Source: a virus. From it: 56,264 nt of DNA. The notes under the pieces are model-generated. The model did no database searches. It saw only the letters and a program-made list of their open reading frames with translations, and had not been told where the DNA came from. Both the position numbers and the translations under genes were made by a program. This document shows positions 44,649 through 53,073 of this stretch, in pieces. Numbering within the stretch: the stretch's first letter is position 1; each line of letters starts with the position of its first letter. Location: IMG/VR virus record IMGVR_UViG_3300025127_000046, positions 1 to 56,264 of that record; one strand, 5' to 3'.

Positions 44649-45253
44649 TGAAATTGACAACAAAACAGTTAAAACAAATCATTAAAGAAGAATTAGGCTC
44701 GCTTGTAAAAGAAGCAATGTATGTTCCACCCGGGGTGACTGACATCAGAAAAACACTCAATCCCCGACAGAGAAGAGCGGCGGATGAATTATACCAGACA
44801 GATCCAATAATGGGATCTGAGTTAGGTGGCGTGGACAAAGATCATATGGGCCCTGAGAAACCCGAACAGATTCTTGGGACTACTGGGATGCGGATACCAA
44901 AAGAAACAATTCGAAACACAGCAATAGATTATTTATCATCTGGATGGGATCGTGAGCGAATGCCCTTTAAGAATTGGAATATACACGCACTAAAGCCAAA
45001 GGTAATGAACCATGTACTTGACACACATTATCCCGGCTTCAGGGAACGTTTGGCTAATAGATGGAAAGGAGAACCAGAACATCAAAAAAGTCAGGACAAT
45101 CAGCTTAAATGGCATGGCTTCCCTGACGGTGAGGAGTGGTTCGGGAAACATCGTGAATCTATAGATCAAATTGTCACGGAAGTTATCTATGATATGTTCA
45201 AATTGTACAACAAGGAAGTTCTTCATGATATATTCAAATCGGATAGTATGTGA
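44648..45253 (+). CDS. Unknown protein with capsid-targeting-like N-terminus
   Basis: A 201-aa protein read from GTG 44648 (the stop of the previous gene overlaps it). The N-terminus MKLTTKQLKQIIKEELGSLV is the closest relative of the one at 42197. The body contains KPEQILGTTGMRIPKETIRN and GWDRERMPFKNWNIHAL, and a helical C-terminus with many aromatic residues (EEWFGKHRESIDQIVTEVIY). No domain is recognised. Cleavage at I-K-E would release about 185 residues. It sits just upstream of an independent promoter at 45282. Confidence 0.66.
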   Translation: MKLTTKQLKQIIKEELGSLVKEAMYVPPGVTDIRKTLNPRQRRAADELYQTDPIMGSELGGVDKDHMGPEKPEQILGTTGMRIPKETIRNTAIDYLSSGWDRERMPFKNWNIHALKPKVMNHVLDTHYPGFRERLANRWKGEPEHQKSQDNQLKWHGFPDGEEWFGKHRESIDQIVTEVIYDMFKLYNKEVLHDIFKSDSM

Positions 45254-45281
45254 GAAATAGAATATAATTACAAGAAAAAAC

Positions 45282-45310
45282 TTGACAAACCCCTAAAAGC
45301 GTGTTATACT
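45282..45310 (+). promoter_or_regulatory. Sigma70-type promoter before the Rz-like gene
   Basis: TTGACA at 45282-45287 and TATACT at 45305-45310 are 17 bases apart, in the 78-base gap after the 44648 gene, with the shared ACTTGACAA context. A CGGAG site follows at about 45322-45326 and ATG at 45332. Confidence 0.75.
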
Positions 45311-45331
45311 ATATTTTTACACGGAGATCAA

Positions 45332-45742
45332 ATGACTAGTTTTTTTATGTTTTTGCTAATGGCATGCCCTGTTGCTCATGCGGATGTGCCAAAGTTTACA
45401 AGTATTAAGAAAGGAGAAGCTGCGCCCTTCGCAGGGCGACTATTCAACGACGAGGCTCTTGCAATTATCATTGTTGATAAGAAATTCGAAGGCAAAGAAT
45501 GCCAGTTGCGTGTGAATTACGAGGTTGATTTGATGAAGGCACATGAAAAATACAAGTTTGATATCCTCACGGCGACTTGTGAAGCAGATGATATGCGTTT
45601 GAGCGAACTAATTAGCATTAGGGAAGAAGAAAACAAATTTCTTCGTGAACAGATTAAGCCAAGTAAAAACTCGTGGTGGTTGGCTGGTGGATTTATCACT
45701 GGTGTGGCAACTGCGATTGGCATAATGAATGTTATAAAATAG
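45332..45742 (+). CDS. Exported, membrane-anchored protein (lysis or spanin-like)
   Basis: A 136-aa protein with a clear signal peptide (MTSFFMFLLMACPVAHA, then DVPKF) and a C-terminal membrane helix (WWLAGGFITGVATAIGIMNVI) preceded by charged segments. The body has FEGKECQLRVNYEVDLMKAH, typical of marine-phage proteins labelled Rz-like or lysis-related. An exported domain held by a C-terminal anchor is compatible with a spanin role. It has its own promoter, so it is probably regulated apart from the flanking genes. Annotation is by architecture, not by motif. Confidence 0.65.
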   Translation: MTSFFMFLLMACPVAHADVPKFTSIKKGEAAPFAGRLFNDEALAIIIVDKKFEGKECQLRVNYEVDLMKAHEKYKFDILTATCEADDMRLSELISIREEENKFLREQIKPSKNSWWLAGGFITGVATAIGIMNVIK

Positions 45743-45750
45743 GAATTATT

Positions 45751-45996
45751 ATGAAAATAACAAAACAAAAATTATTGAACTTAATAAAAGAAGAGATGGA
45801 GCTAGATAACGTCCTATCAGACGAATTGGAAAATAAAGTTGGACCAATTGCGAAAAAACTTAGAGATGATTTGAAAACAAATGCTGCTGTGGTCAAGATT
45901 GTAGACGACGCAGCAAAAAACATTTCTGGTGGAAATGAAAACGTTCAGGGATTAGTCAAGGCAGCTATTCTAAGTAAGATTTTTATTGAAGACTAA
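45751..45996 (+). CDS. Small protein with capsid-targeting-like N-terminus
   Basis: An 81-aa protein. I use ATG 45751, since the following MKITKQKLLNLIKEEMELDN is the shared signature; a longer frame open from 45673 begins inside the previous gene. The remainder is helical and hydrophobic at the end (GLVKAAILSKIFIED). The possible cut site is I-K-E. Confidence 0.66.
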   Translation: MKITKQKLLNLIKEEMELDNVLSDELENKVGPIAKKLRDDLKTNAAVVKIVDDAAKNISGGNENVQGLVKAAILSKIFIED

Positions 45997-46006
45997 TGGA
46001 GGCACC

Positions 46007-46393
46007 TTGAGCAAAGATCCAAATTATGCAATTAAAATAGAAAAAGCAATAGCAAAAAAGTATGGCGATGAAACCGTACAGCACCCTAAAAAGAATTGGT
46101 GCGATAAAAAAGAAAAAAAATACTTATCGGAAATGAAAAGGCTTTACAAGCCAGAAAGCAATCCAGATGATGATGTTGAAATTGACGGTGTTTTAATATC
46201 AAGGAAACTAATTACAAAAGAATCTGATCGTTCTTGTCCGATTTGTAACACATATTCATTCAAATCAAGCGATGATGTTTACATGTCAAAGTTTGGTTGC
46301 TGTCAAAGGTGCTACATTCAGTGGGTTGAAGGCCGTGAAGAAAGATGGAAAAACGGATGGAGACCAAATGAAGATTACAAAAACGAGACTTAG
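46007..46393 (+). CDS. Zinc-finger-like protein, unknown function
   Basis: A 128-aa protein, start TTG 46007, chosen because GGAGG lies four bases upstream; a TTG at 45986 has no such site. Two cysteine pairs, CPIC and CCQRC (near residues 84-108), suggest a zinc ribbon. The N-terminus SKDPNYAIKIEKAIAKKYGD resembles a small family in cyanophage-like genomes with no known role. It overlaps the next gene by 26 bases. Confidence 0.65.
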   Translation: MSKDPNYAIKIEKAIAKKYGDETVQHPKKNWCDKKEKKYLSEMKRLYKPESNPDDDVEIDGVLISRKLITKESDRSCPICNTYSFKSSDDVYMSKFGCCQRCYIQWVEGREERWKNGWRPNEDYKNET

Positions 46394-46673
46394 AAAAATT
46401 ATTCAAGAAGAAATGCAAAGACTTGAGGAAATCGATAATGATTGGGCTGTTGAAAAGGCCATGGATGAATTGAGACGATTATTGCTTTCAGGCAGAATCC
46501 CAGATCCAATTATGGTTTTAGATGGTTTTATTGAGGAATTGAAAGCTATGTCTGATGGTGGTAGCGACTTGCCGCCAACAGGAGGCTCCATTCCTCCTTC
46601 AGGTGACATGGGCGGAATGCCAATGCATGCCGGTATGATGGAAGGATTCAAAAGAAAAAAGAGGAAAAAATAA
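46368..46673 (+). CDS. Small protein with capsid-targeting-like N-terminus
   Basis: A 101-aa protein from ATG 46368 after GGAG. It begins MKITKTRLRKIIQEEMQRLE (I-Q-E possible cut site), continues as a helix with IPDPIMVLDGFIEELKAMSD, then a Gly/Pro/Met linker and a strongly basic end (KRKKRKK). A basic C-terminus would suit a DNA-bound internal protein. Its TAA overlaps the next ATG. Confidence 0.66.
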   Translation: MKITKTRLRKIIQEEMQRLEEIDNDWAVEKAMDELRRLLLSGRIPDPIMVLDGFIEELKAMSDGGSDLPPTGGSIPPSGDMGGMPMHAGMMEGFKRKKRKK

Positions 46674-47224
46674 TGGCAGATTCTAATATTTTAGAGATTG
46701 TAAGAGGCTTGGCCCAAGCGGCAGCAAATGCTTATGATGGTTCGCATGATGAGCGCTTTGTTCGTGATGGCGAGGCTAAGAAAGTCGGACTCCAGAGAGA
46801 GGAAGGTTGCCCTATAATGGATTCTAGGGTTATGGATGGATTTAATGTAAAATTTTACGGAAATAAAATCTGTATAAAATACCAATCAGACATTCAATTG
46901 AAAGAGATTCATGGTGGCGGCTTTGAAACAGAGATGGAAAGAAGACTCGATGAGATCAAAAAGTTCTTGCAAAAAGAGTATAAGGTAATCACCGGCAAAT
47001 CAATTACATTATCAAAAGTAGACGATATTCAGATTTTAGCAACTTCTGTTTCACGAGTAAGGTCATTTGTACAAGCATATCGTCACTATAACATATCCGG
47101 CCTAAAAGAAGACGAAGGCTGGAAAGGATCAGAAAATAGATCTGTTGATGATTCTATTAGAAAGTTTTTAGAGTTAAGTAACAATAACAAGAGACCCCAG
47201 AACGATACAAGGAAAAAGGGCTAA
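46673..47224 (+). CDS. Unknown protein upstream of the large terminase
   Basis: A 183-aa protein. N-terminal helix (ILEIVRGLAQAAANAYDG), a beta-rich centre (VKFYGNKICIKYQSDIQLKE) and a C-terminal helical tail with NISGLKEDEGW. Its position directly before gp17 is where a small terminase or packaging accessory is expected, but I see no helix-turn-helix or other defining feature, so I leave it unnamed. Confidence 0.65.
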   Translation: MADSNILEIVRGLAQAAANAYDGSHDERFVRDGEAKKVGLQREEGCPIMDSRVMDGFNVKFYGNKICIKYQSDIQLKEIHGGGFETEMERRLDEIKKFLQKEYKVITGKSITLSKVDDIQILATSVSRVRSFVQAYRHYNISGLKEDEGWKGSENRSVDDSIRKFLELSNNNKRPQNDTRKKG

Positions 47225-47230
47225 TGTATA

Positions 47231-48814
47231 ATGGCCTTCAGGTTAACAAAGAAACAGATTGTTAAAGAAATACTAAAATGTGGAAAAGATGCTCCACATT
47301 TTATTAATAATTATTGTCGAATAAGTCACCCCATGAAAGGTTTGATTCAGTTCAAGACTTACCCATATCAAGATGATTTACTAAATGATTATAATGATTT
47401 TAGATTCAACGTTATTCTAAAAGCTAGGCAGTTAGGGATATCAACCATTACTGCTGCTTATTGCGTTTGGTTTATGCTTTTCCACAAAGAAAAGAACATT
47501 GTTGTTCTTGCGACCAAGTTCAGCACAGCGGCGAACTTAGTAAAAAAAGTAAAAAGTATGATGAAGAATTTACCTGAGTGGATGAAAATAGCAACAATTG
47601 ACGTTGACAATAGAACGTCTTTTGAATTATCTAATGGCTCAATCATAAAAGCAGTGCCCACTTCTGAAGACGCTGGTCGTTCAGAGGCGTTATCTTTGCT
47701 TGTTGTTGATGAGGCTGCTCATATAGAAAAAATGAATGAAATTTGGACTGCGGTTTACTCCACGCTAGCAACTGGTGGTCGGTGCATTGCACTTTCTACT
47801 CCAAAAGGAACGGGAAACTGGTTTCACAAGACGTATATTGGGGCAGTTGACGGAGAAAACGAATTCAATCCCATAGAGCTAATGTGGGATGTGCACCCGG
47901 AGCGAGATCAGGCTTGGTTTGAAAAGGAAACTAAAAACATGTCTAAGAGACAAGTGGCCCAAGAATTGCTCTGTAATTTTAACACCTCCGGAGATACAGT
48001 TGTTCATCCGGATGATTTGGCTTGGATTCAAGGAAACATCAAAGATCCGATCTATAGAACTGGATATGATAGAAATTTTTGGATTTGGGAGAAATTTGAC
48101 GGCAATAACCAATACTTACTAACAGCAGACGTAGCCAGAGGCGATGGTGCAGATAATTCTGTATTCCATGTCATAAAACTAAACACCATGGAGATCGTAG
48201 CAGAATATCAGGGCAAACCATCTTTAGATTTATATTCTAGGATCCTGTTTGATGCCGGTGTTGAATACGGAAATTGCTTATTAGTTGTCGAGAACAACGG
48301 AATTGGGATCTCTGTTTTAGAAAAGCTATGTGATTTGGGATATCCTAATCTTTACTATTCAATAAAGTCAACGCATGAGTTCGTTGAGTCTTATCAGGGG
48401 GAAGTGATGGACAAGGCCGTAGCAGGGTTTACTACTTCTACCAAGACAAGGCCACTGGTTGTGGCTAAATTGGAAGAATTTTTTAGGAATCGACTCTTAA
48501 CAACTTATTCATCTAGAATTTATCACGAATTGAAGACATTTATTTGGCAAAACGGCAAACCACAAGCAATGCGTTCATATAACGACGATTTGGTTATGGC
48601 ACTTGCCATCGGCTGCTGGGTCAGAGATACCGCTCTACAGGTCAACAAGAGAGAAGTAGAATATAAAAAAGCGCTATTGAATTCTATGTATAAAAGTGAC
48701 AGCGTTATGAACACAACAATTAAAGGAATGAAGGGCTACAACGAAAAAATTGAAGAAAAACAACAAAAATTCAAAGAAGATATGACTAAATTCTCATGGA
48801 TTTACAAAGGATAA
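47231..48814 (+). CDS. Large terminase subunit (gp17-like)
   Basis: A 527-aa packaging motor. The ATPase domain has the deviant Walker A LKARQLGIST near residues 63-72, as in T4 gp17, Walker B LLVVDEAAHI with D160-E161, and a coupling segment LSTPKGTGN. The RNase H-like nuclease has D300 in LTADVARGDGAD, a second acidic site in LVVENNGIG, and D452-D453 in YNDDLVMALAI. It translocates genomic DNA into the prohead and cuts it. Length and motif order are normal for this family. The portal gene follows after four bases. Confidence 0.93.
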   Translation: MAFRLTKKQIVKEILKCGKDAPHFINNYCRISHPMKGLIQFKTYPYQDDLLNDYNDFRFNVILKARQLGISTITAAYCVWFMLFHKEKNIVVLATKFSTAANLVKKVKSMMKNLPEWMKIATIDVDNRTSFELSNGSIIKAVPTSEDAGRSEALSLLVVDEAAHIEKMNEIWTAVYSTLATGGRCIALSTPKGTGNWFHKTYIGAVDGENEFNPIELMWDVHPERDQAWFEKETKNMSKRQVAQELLCNFNTSGDTVVHPDDLAWIQGNIKDPIYRTGYDRNFWIWEKFDGNNQYLLTADVARGDGADNSVFHVIKLNTMEIVAEYQGKPSLDLYSRILFDAGVEYGNCLLVVENNGIGISVLEKLCDLGYPNLYYSIKSTHEFVESYQGEVMDKAVAGFTTSTKTRPLVVAKLEEFFRNRLLTTYSSRIYHELKTFIWQNGKPQAMRSYNDDLVMALAIGCWVRDTALQVNKREVEYKKALLNSMYKSDSVMNTTIKGMKGYNEKIEEKQQKFKEDMTKFSWIYKG

Positions 48815-48818
48815 AAAA

Positions 48819-50762
48819 ATGGCTTATAATAAAAATAACAAGAATCCGTATAATGAAACATCAGGGCTTTTCAAAGCGCTCACAAAATTATTTTCGGGTC
48901 CAATAATAAATAGAAGAACTCAAACAGGCAGAAAACTCAGACGCAGACATTTAGACATGTTTTCATCTAAGTTTAGATCTGCTAGCGGTAAACAATTCAA
49001 AAAGACAGAATACAATGCAATGAATGCGATCACTGTCAACATGATCTCGGCTAGAAATAGAACAGAGCGTTATGTAGATTTTGATGAAATGGAATATGAA
49101 CCAATAATTGCATCTAGTATTGATATTTATGCGGACGAAATCACTACACACTCCTCAATACAACCAATGTTGAAGATCAAGTGTCCGAATGATGAAATAA
49201 AGGCAATTTTAAATTCATTATATTACAATGTTTTGAACATAGAGCACAATCTTTTTGGATGGGCTCGCACCATGTGTAAGTATGGCGATCTATTTTTGTA
49301 TTTAGACCTTGACGATAACATAGGAGTTCGTTCGTGCATTGGGATTCCGTCCCAAGAAGTGGAAAGATTAGAAGGCGAAGATGAATCAAATCCAAATTAT
49401 GTACAATTCCAGTGGAATTCTGCTGGTTTGACATTAGAAAACTGGCAGGTTGCACATTTTAGGGTTTTAGGAAACGACAAGCACTATCCATACGGGACCT
49501 CAGTCTTAGAGCCAGCCAGACGCATATGGAGGCAGCTAATTTTGTTAGAAGACGCCATGATGGCCTACAGAATTGTTCGTTCTCCAGAAAGACGAGCATT
49601 TTATATTGATGTTGGGTCTATTCCCCCGCAAGATGTTGAGCAATATATGCAAAAAGTCATGACTCAAATGAAGAGACACCAAGTTGTTGATCCGAAAACT
49701 GGTCGGGTTGACTTACGATACAATCCGCTTTCTATTGAGGAGGATTATTTTATTCCAATCCGTGGTGGTGCTTCCAACACAAAAATCGAATCTATGAAAG
49801 GTGGGGAATTTACCGGCCAAATAGAAGATGTTAAGTATCTGCGTGAAAAGTTGTTCGCAGCGTTAAAAATCCCACAATCATACCTTGTTATGGGTGAGGG
49901 CGCACAAGAAGACAAGACAACATTGGCCCAAAAGGACATCAGGTTTGCGAGAACAATTCAAAGACTACAAAGATCTGTTGTGTCTGAATTGGAAAAAATA
50001 GGAATTATACATCTTTTTACATTGGGCTATCGTGGAGATGACTTGCTGTCATTCAAGTTAGGTTTGAACAACCCTTCAAAAATAGCAGAATTACAAGAAC
50101 TGGAGCACTGGAAGACTAAATTCGACGCAGCGGGTGCGGCCACTGAAAACTATTTCTCTAGAAGGTGGGTAGCAGAAAACATGTTGGGTGTATCCGAAGA
50201 AGAGTTCCTCAGAATGCAAAGAGAGATGTACTTCGACAAAAAATTCTTAGCAGATCTTGAAAAAGCAGCATCTGGTGAACAAGGAGGCGGTGACGATCTC
50301 GGTGGTGGTGATCTAGGCGGAGACCTTGGCGGCGATCTCGGTGGGGACCTTGGTGGTGATTTGGACCTCGGAGGTGATGAAGGCGGTGATGCCGGAGAAG
50401 ATGAAGGAGGAGACGCTGGTGGTGACGATGATGTTCTATTGGCAGCGCCCGGCAAAAGAGATGAGGACATTTGGGTTCGTGCAGATGCGGCCAAGTTCAA
50501 GAGAGGCAAATATAAAAGGCACAAGTCTTCTTATGACAAAGGCGGCAGAAGAAAGCAGATGAAAAATATGGCTACTGGAGAATATGGACAAACTGGGCGA
50601 TCAATCTGGAAAGGATATCCAGAACTGAGTCGTTTAGGGAAAGGTATTATAGAATCTCATAAAGTAGAAGAAAATAAACTATTTAGTACTAAAGATGAAA
50701 CAGCTTACTTAGTTGAAGGCTTACTATCAAAGAGGAATAATGATGAAAATGAAGCACAATAA
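48819..50762 (+). CDS. Portal protein (gp20-like)
   Basis: A 647-aa portal. The wing/crown region includes YEPIIASSIDIYADEITTHS, and the core reads RIVRSPERRAFYIDVGSIPP and KMIVMGEGA-type residues near 360 (PQSYLVMGEGAQED), typical of T4-like gp20. The portal ring forms the unique vertex and docks the terminase. Residues about 489-538 carry an acidic Gly-Asp low-complexity tract (GGDLGGDLGGDL), described separately. The C-terminal end carries WVRADAAKFKRGKYKRHKSS and overlaps the next gene. Confidence 0.92.
   Translation: MAYNKNNKNPYNETSGLFKALTKLFSGPIINRRTQTGRKLRRRHLDMFSSKFRSASGKQFKKTEYNAMNAITVNMISARNRTERYVDFDEMEYEPIIASSIDIYADEITTHSSIQPMLKIKCPNDEIKAILNSLYYNVLNIEHNLFGWARTMCKYGDLFLYLDLDDNIGVRSCIGIPSQEVERLEGEDESNPNYVQFQWNSAGLTLENWQVAHFRVLGNDKHYPYGTSVLEPARRIWRQLILLEDAMMAYRIVRSPERRAFYIDVGSIPPQDVEQYMQKVMTQMKRHQVVDPKTGRVDLRYNPLSIEEDYFIPIRGGASNTKIESMKGGEFTGQIEDVKYLREKLFAALKIPQSYLVMGEGAQEDKTTLAQKDIRFARTIQRLQRSVVSELEKIGIIHLFTLGYRGDDLLSFKLGLNNPSKIAELQELEHWKTKFDAAGAATENYFSRRWVAENMLGVSEEEFLRMQREMYFDKKFLADLEKAASGEQGGGDDLGGGDLGGDLGGDLGGDLGGDLDLGGDEGGDAGEDEGGDAGGDDDVLLAAPGKRDEDIWVRADAAKFKRGKYKRHKSSYDKGGRRKQMKNMATGEYGQTGRSIWKGYPELSRLGKGIIESHKVEENKLFSTKDETAYLVEGLLSKRNNDENEAQ
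50284..50433 (+). repeat. Gly-Asp repeat tract in the portal gene
   Basis: About 150 bases encode a repeated GGDL/GGDE/GGDA pattern (GGDLGGDLGGDLGGDL and onward), in GGTGATCTCGGTGG-type units of 12 bases. It lies near the portal C-terminus, before the conserved last 80 residues. An expansion/contraction by slippage is the likely origin; it adds a flexible acidic linker to each subunit. Confidence 0.8.
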
Positions 50763-51567
50763 GAAAAGAAATACCGCTTTTCTTTACGAATGTCTTGTAA
50801 AAGAACTTACAAAATCAATTGTTAGAAATGATAAAGACAAAAAGAAAGCAATTATAAAGATTATAAAAGAGTTTTACTGTAGAGGATCACTCTTGAGAGA
50901 GGATTTGGAAATATACAAATCGGTTCTAGAATCCAACAAGATGTCTACAGAGTTCGCCAAAAGATTTATCTTTGAAGCGAAAAAAGACTACGACGCTTTA
51001 GATAGAAAAGCTATCTTCAACCTCCAGACAAAGCTGATTAGAGCCATTAACGAGACGTTATCAAACAATGCTTTTGCTAACTTTATATCAAACTACAAAG
51101 ACATAGCGTCTGTTGGTGCTTTTTTTGATTCCAATTTGAAGGCAAAAAACAGACTAATTGTCGAATCTAGGCTGCTGACAAAATTGACTAAAAAGCCTAG
51201 TGCCGAAAAGGAAATGAGGCATATTGATAACCTGACTTATAAAACTTTTGTGGATTCTTTTAACAAGAGATATGAAAAGACATTAAGAAAAGAGCAAAAG
51301 GACTTACTGACTAATTATATTGTTTCTTTTTCTGATAATGGATTAGGCCTAAAATCGTTCATGAATGAGGAAATTTCACGACTTATAAAAGAGGTAGATA
51401 ACATTACCGAAACTCAAAAAAACGATAAAAATGGTATGTTTTTGTCCAAAATAGAGCGTGTTTCTACTAAGTTGAAAGACTTTTCAAAGAAGCCTATCTG
51501 TGAGCAAATGGTAAAAGATGTTTTTTATATACAAGATTTAGTAGCGGAGATCAATAGAAATGCCTAA
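50740..51567 (+). CDS. Head-module protein of unknown function, 275 aa
   Basis: A helical, basic protein starting MMKMKHNKKRNTAFLYECLV; ATG 50740 follows AGAGG and a second Met follows directly. It has FAKRFIFEAKKDYDALDRKA and long helices, with no catalytic motif. Genes of this type follow the portal in marine T4-like phages and their products may be prohead proteins. Its end overlaps the next gene by eight bases. Confidence 0.68.
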   Translation: MMKMKHNKKRNTAFLYECLVKELTKSIVRNDKDKKKAIIKIIKEFYCRGSLLREDLEIYKSVLESNKMSTEFAKRFIFEAKKDYDALDRKAIFNLQTKLIRAINETLSNNAFANFISNYKDIASVGAFFDSNLKAKNRLIVESRLLTKLTKKPSAEKEMRHIDNLTYKTFVDSFNKRYEKTLRKEQKDLLTNYIVSFSDNGLGLKSFMNEEISRLIKEVDNITETQKNDKNGMFLSKIERVSTKLKDFSKKPICEQMVKDVFYIQDLVAEINRNA

Positions 51568-52246
51568 TTTGAAAATAACACCCAAAGACATGCTCAATGT
51601 TGATTTATACGATGATGTTGATGTTAGAGTGCAACAGGCGCAACAAGTTCCAGTTCAAATAACGGGCCTTCCGAGTCAGGAAGAGAAGGTTAGCGTCAAT
51701 ATCAAGCCGCCTGACATGTCTGTTAACATCATTAACGATAAGAAAAGAGTATTTGAATTTCAACTAAATGTTAGAAGCGCTTTGAATGGCGACTTTATGA
51801 TTTTTGACCATAAAGACATTGATATCATGATAATAAAGGAAAAAAAGAAAATTGTTGCATTTGCTAAAGACATGATGTCGGAGGCGGTTTATGGTGCCGA
51901 AAATCGACTTTTCAACCATCTACGTAAAAAAGGGATTGTGGCTTATGACTCAATAAAAGGCGGTAGCGTCTATGGGTCTCTAGAAGCCCTTATGTTGGAA
52001 GCCAAAGATAAAAAAGAGCCGGAAGTTCTTGATTTAGTTTTATATCAAATTAGTGAATGGATGAAGAACGAAAAACCACATTTTGAAACCGATAACGATT
52101 ATGATGATCTTATCAATGACTATTATTCAGATCCAGAAGAAGACCAGTCGACTGAGTTAGGCGAAGTGCCACATGAAGAAGAAAAAGGATCAATAAGGCA
52201 GCATGGCTTGTTTGCTCCATATCTTTACGGGAGATATACGTACTAA
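51560..52246 (+). CDS. Head-module protein of unknown function, 228 aa
   Basis: A 228-aa protein with mostly beta start (VRVQQAQQVPVQITGLPS), KRVFEFQLNVRSALNGDFMI, a helix, and an acidic tail (DPEEDQSTELGEVPHEEEKG) ending in GLFAPYLYGRYTY. The closing segment is Tyr-rich, as in some docking tails. No recognised domain. Its TAA overlaps the ATG of the second ART-like gene, which supports co-expression. Confidence 0.66.
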   Translation: MPNLKITPKDMLNVDLYDDVDVRVQQAQQVPVQITGLPSQEEKVSVNIKPPDMSVNIINDKKRVFEFQLNVRSALNGDFMIFDHKDIDIMIIKEKKKIVAFAKDMMSEAVYGAENRLFNHLRKKGIVAYDSIKGGSVYGSLEALMLEAKDKKEPEVLDLVLYQISEWMKNEKPHFETDNDYDDLINDYYSDPEEDQSTELGEVPHEEEKGSIRQHGLFAPYLYGRYTY

Positions 52247-53073
52247 TGATATTATCTGCCTTTCAAATAAAGCAAATAATAAAAGAAGAAATAGAATTCT
52301 TTTTAGACGAAGATAGAAGGGGTAACAAAATAATTGGCTATCACGCAACAAACACAGGGGTAAATCTATCTAATGTGCTTGGATGGAAAGAGATTACAAC
52401 CAATAGGAGCGTAGATATGGCCTCTGCTCAGGGTGGTGGCTTTTACTTATTTAGTGACAAGAATAGAGCACTAAGAAGACTCAAGAGCACTGCGGCAGTC
52501 TCTGATTGGGATGAAGAAACAGGCATTCATTCATATAGAAAGATGGATCCTGATTTAGATGGACTAGGTATGATTATAACCCTAGAGGTCCCCTACAGCT
52601 TTAGGCACTTGGAAATAGATTATGAGGTTAGCTACGACATTTGGATTGATTTCGTAATCACCTATATGGATAGGTTCTTGTCCTTAACGCTGCCTAATGG
52701 ACAAAAGATTTTTGATTATTATGACAAAGAAAATAATAGGATTGTAGTTAAACCACCATACAACGTAAAAAGACAATTAGGCCCTTATATTACATTAGAC
52801 AAGAAAATATCTGGTGGCACAAAAAGATTGGTTGGGAACGTTATGTCTAGAGTTTTCAAATTTATGGAACAAGGACTATTTGGTTCTGCTGCTAAGGGAA
52901 TTCACCAAGAGTTCGAAGAGCAGCTAATTGAGAAAGCACCAGCATTCAAGTATAATGGGAAAAACATCTCACCAACTAAAATAGAAATTGTTGTAAATGA
53001 TAGATTATATGACGTGACAAAAGAAGTTCTTTCTGGGGATTTCGAACGTATGAAAGCAAAACTGGAGATTTGA
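52246..53073 (+). CDS. Probable second ADP-ribosyltransferase (H-Y class) with capsid-targeting-like start
   Basis: A 275-aa protein beginning MILSAFQIKQIIKEEIEFFL, the shared signature with I-K-E. Directly behind it are H33 in IIGYHATNTG and, after about 30 residues, Y67 in GGGFYLFSDKNRALRR. This H...GxGFYL spacing is that of PARP/diphtheria-toxin-like H-Y-[EDQ] transferases and DUF3990-like proteins. The third residue is uncertain; E247 in KIEIVVND is a candidate. The domain would use NAD to modify a protein or nucleic acid. It is not related in sequence to the R-S-E enzyme at 43291. It sits between portal-associated genes and the protease, an unusual place for an enzyme. Confidence 0.62.
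   Translation: MILSAFQIKQIIKEEIEFFLDEDRRGNKIIGYHATNTGVNLSNVLGWKEITTNRSVDMASAQGGGFYLFSDKNRALRRLKSTAAVSDWDEETGIHSYRKMDPDLDGLGMIITLEVPYSFRHLEIDYEVSYDIWIDFVITYMDRFLSLTLPNGQKIFDYYDKENNRIVVKPPYNVKRQLGPYITLDKKISGGTKRLVGNVMSRVFKFMEQGLFGSAAKGIHQEFEEQLIEKAPAFKYNGKNISPTKIEIVVNDRLYDVTKEVLSGDFERMKAKLEI

Noticed and set aside
45673-45750. Longer start for the small signature-bearing gene at 45751
   Set aside because: The extra residues come from the shifted frame of the preceding gene and would bury the shared N-terminal peptide.
50150-50524. Minus-strand frame rich in Pro and Ser
   Set aside because: It is the complement of the portal Gly-Asp repeats, which explains its composition.
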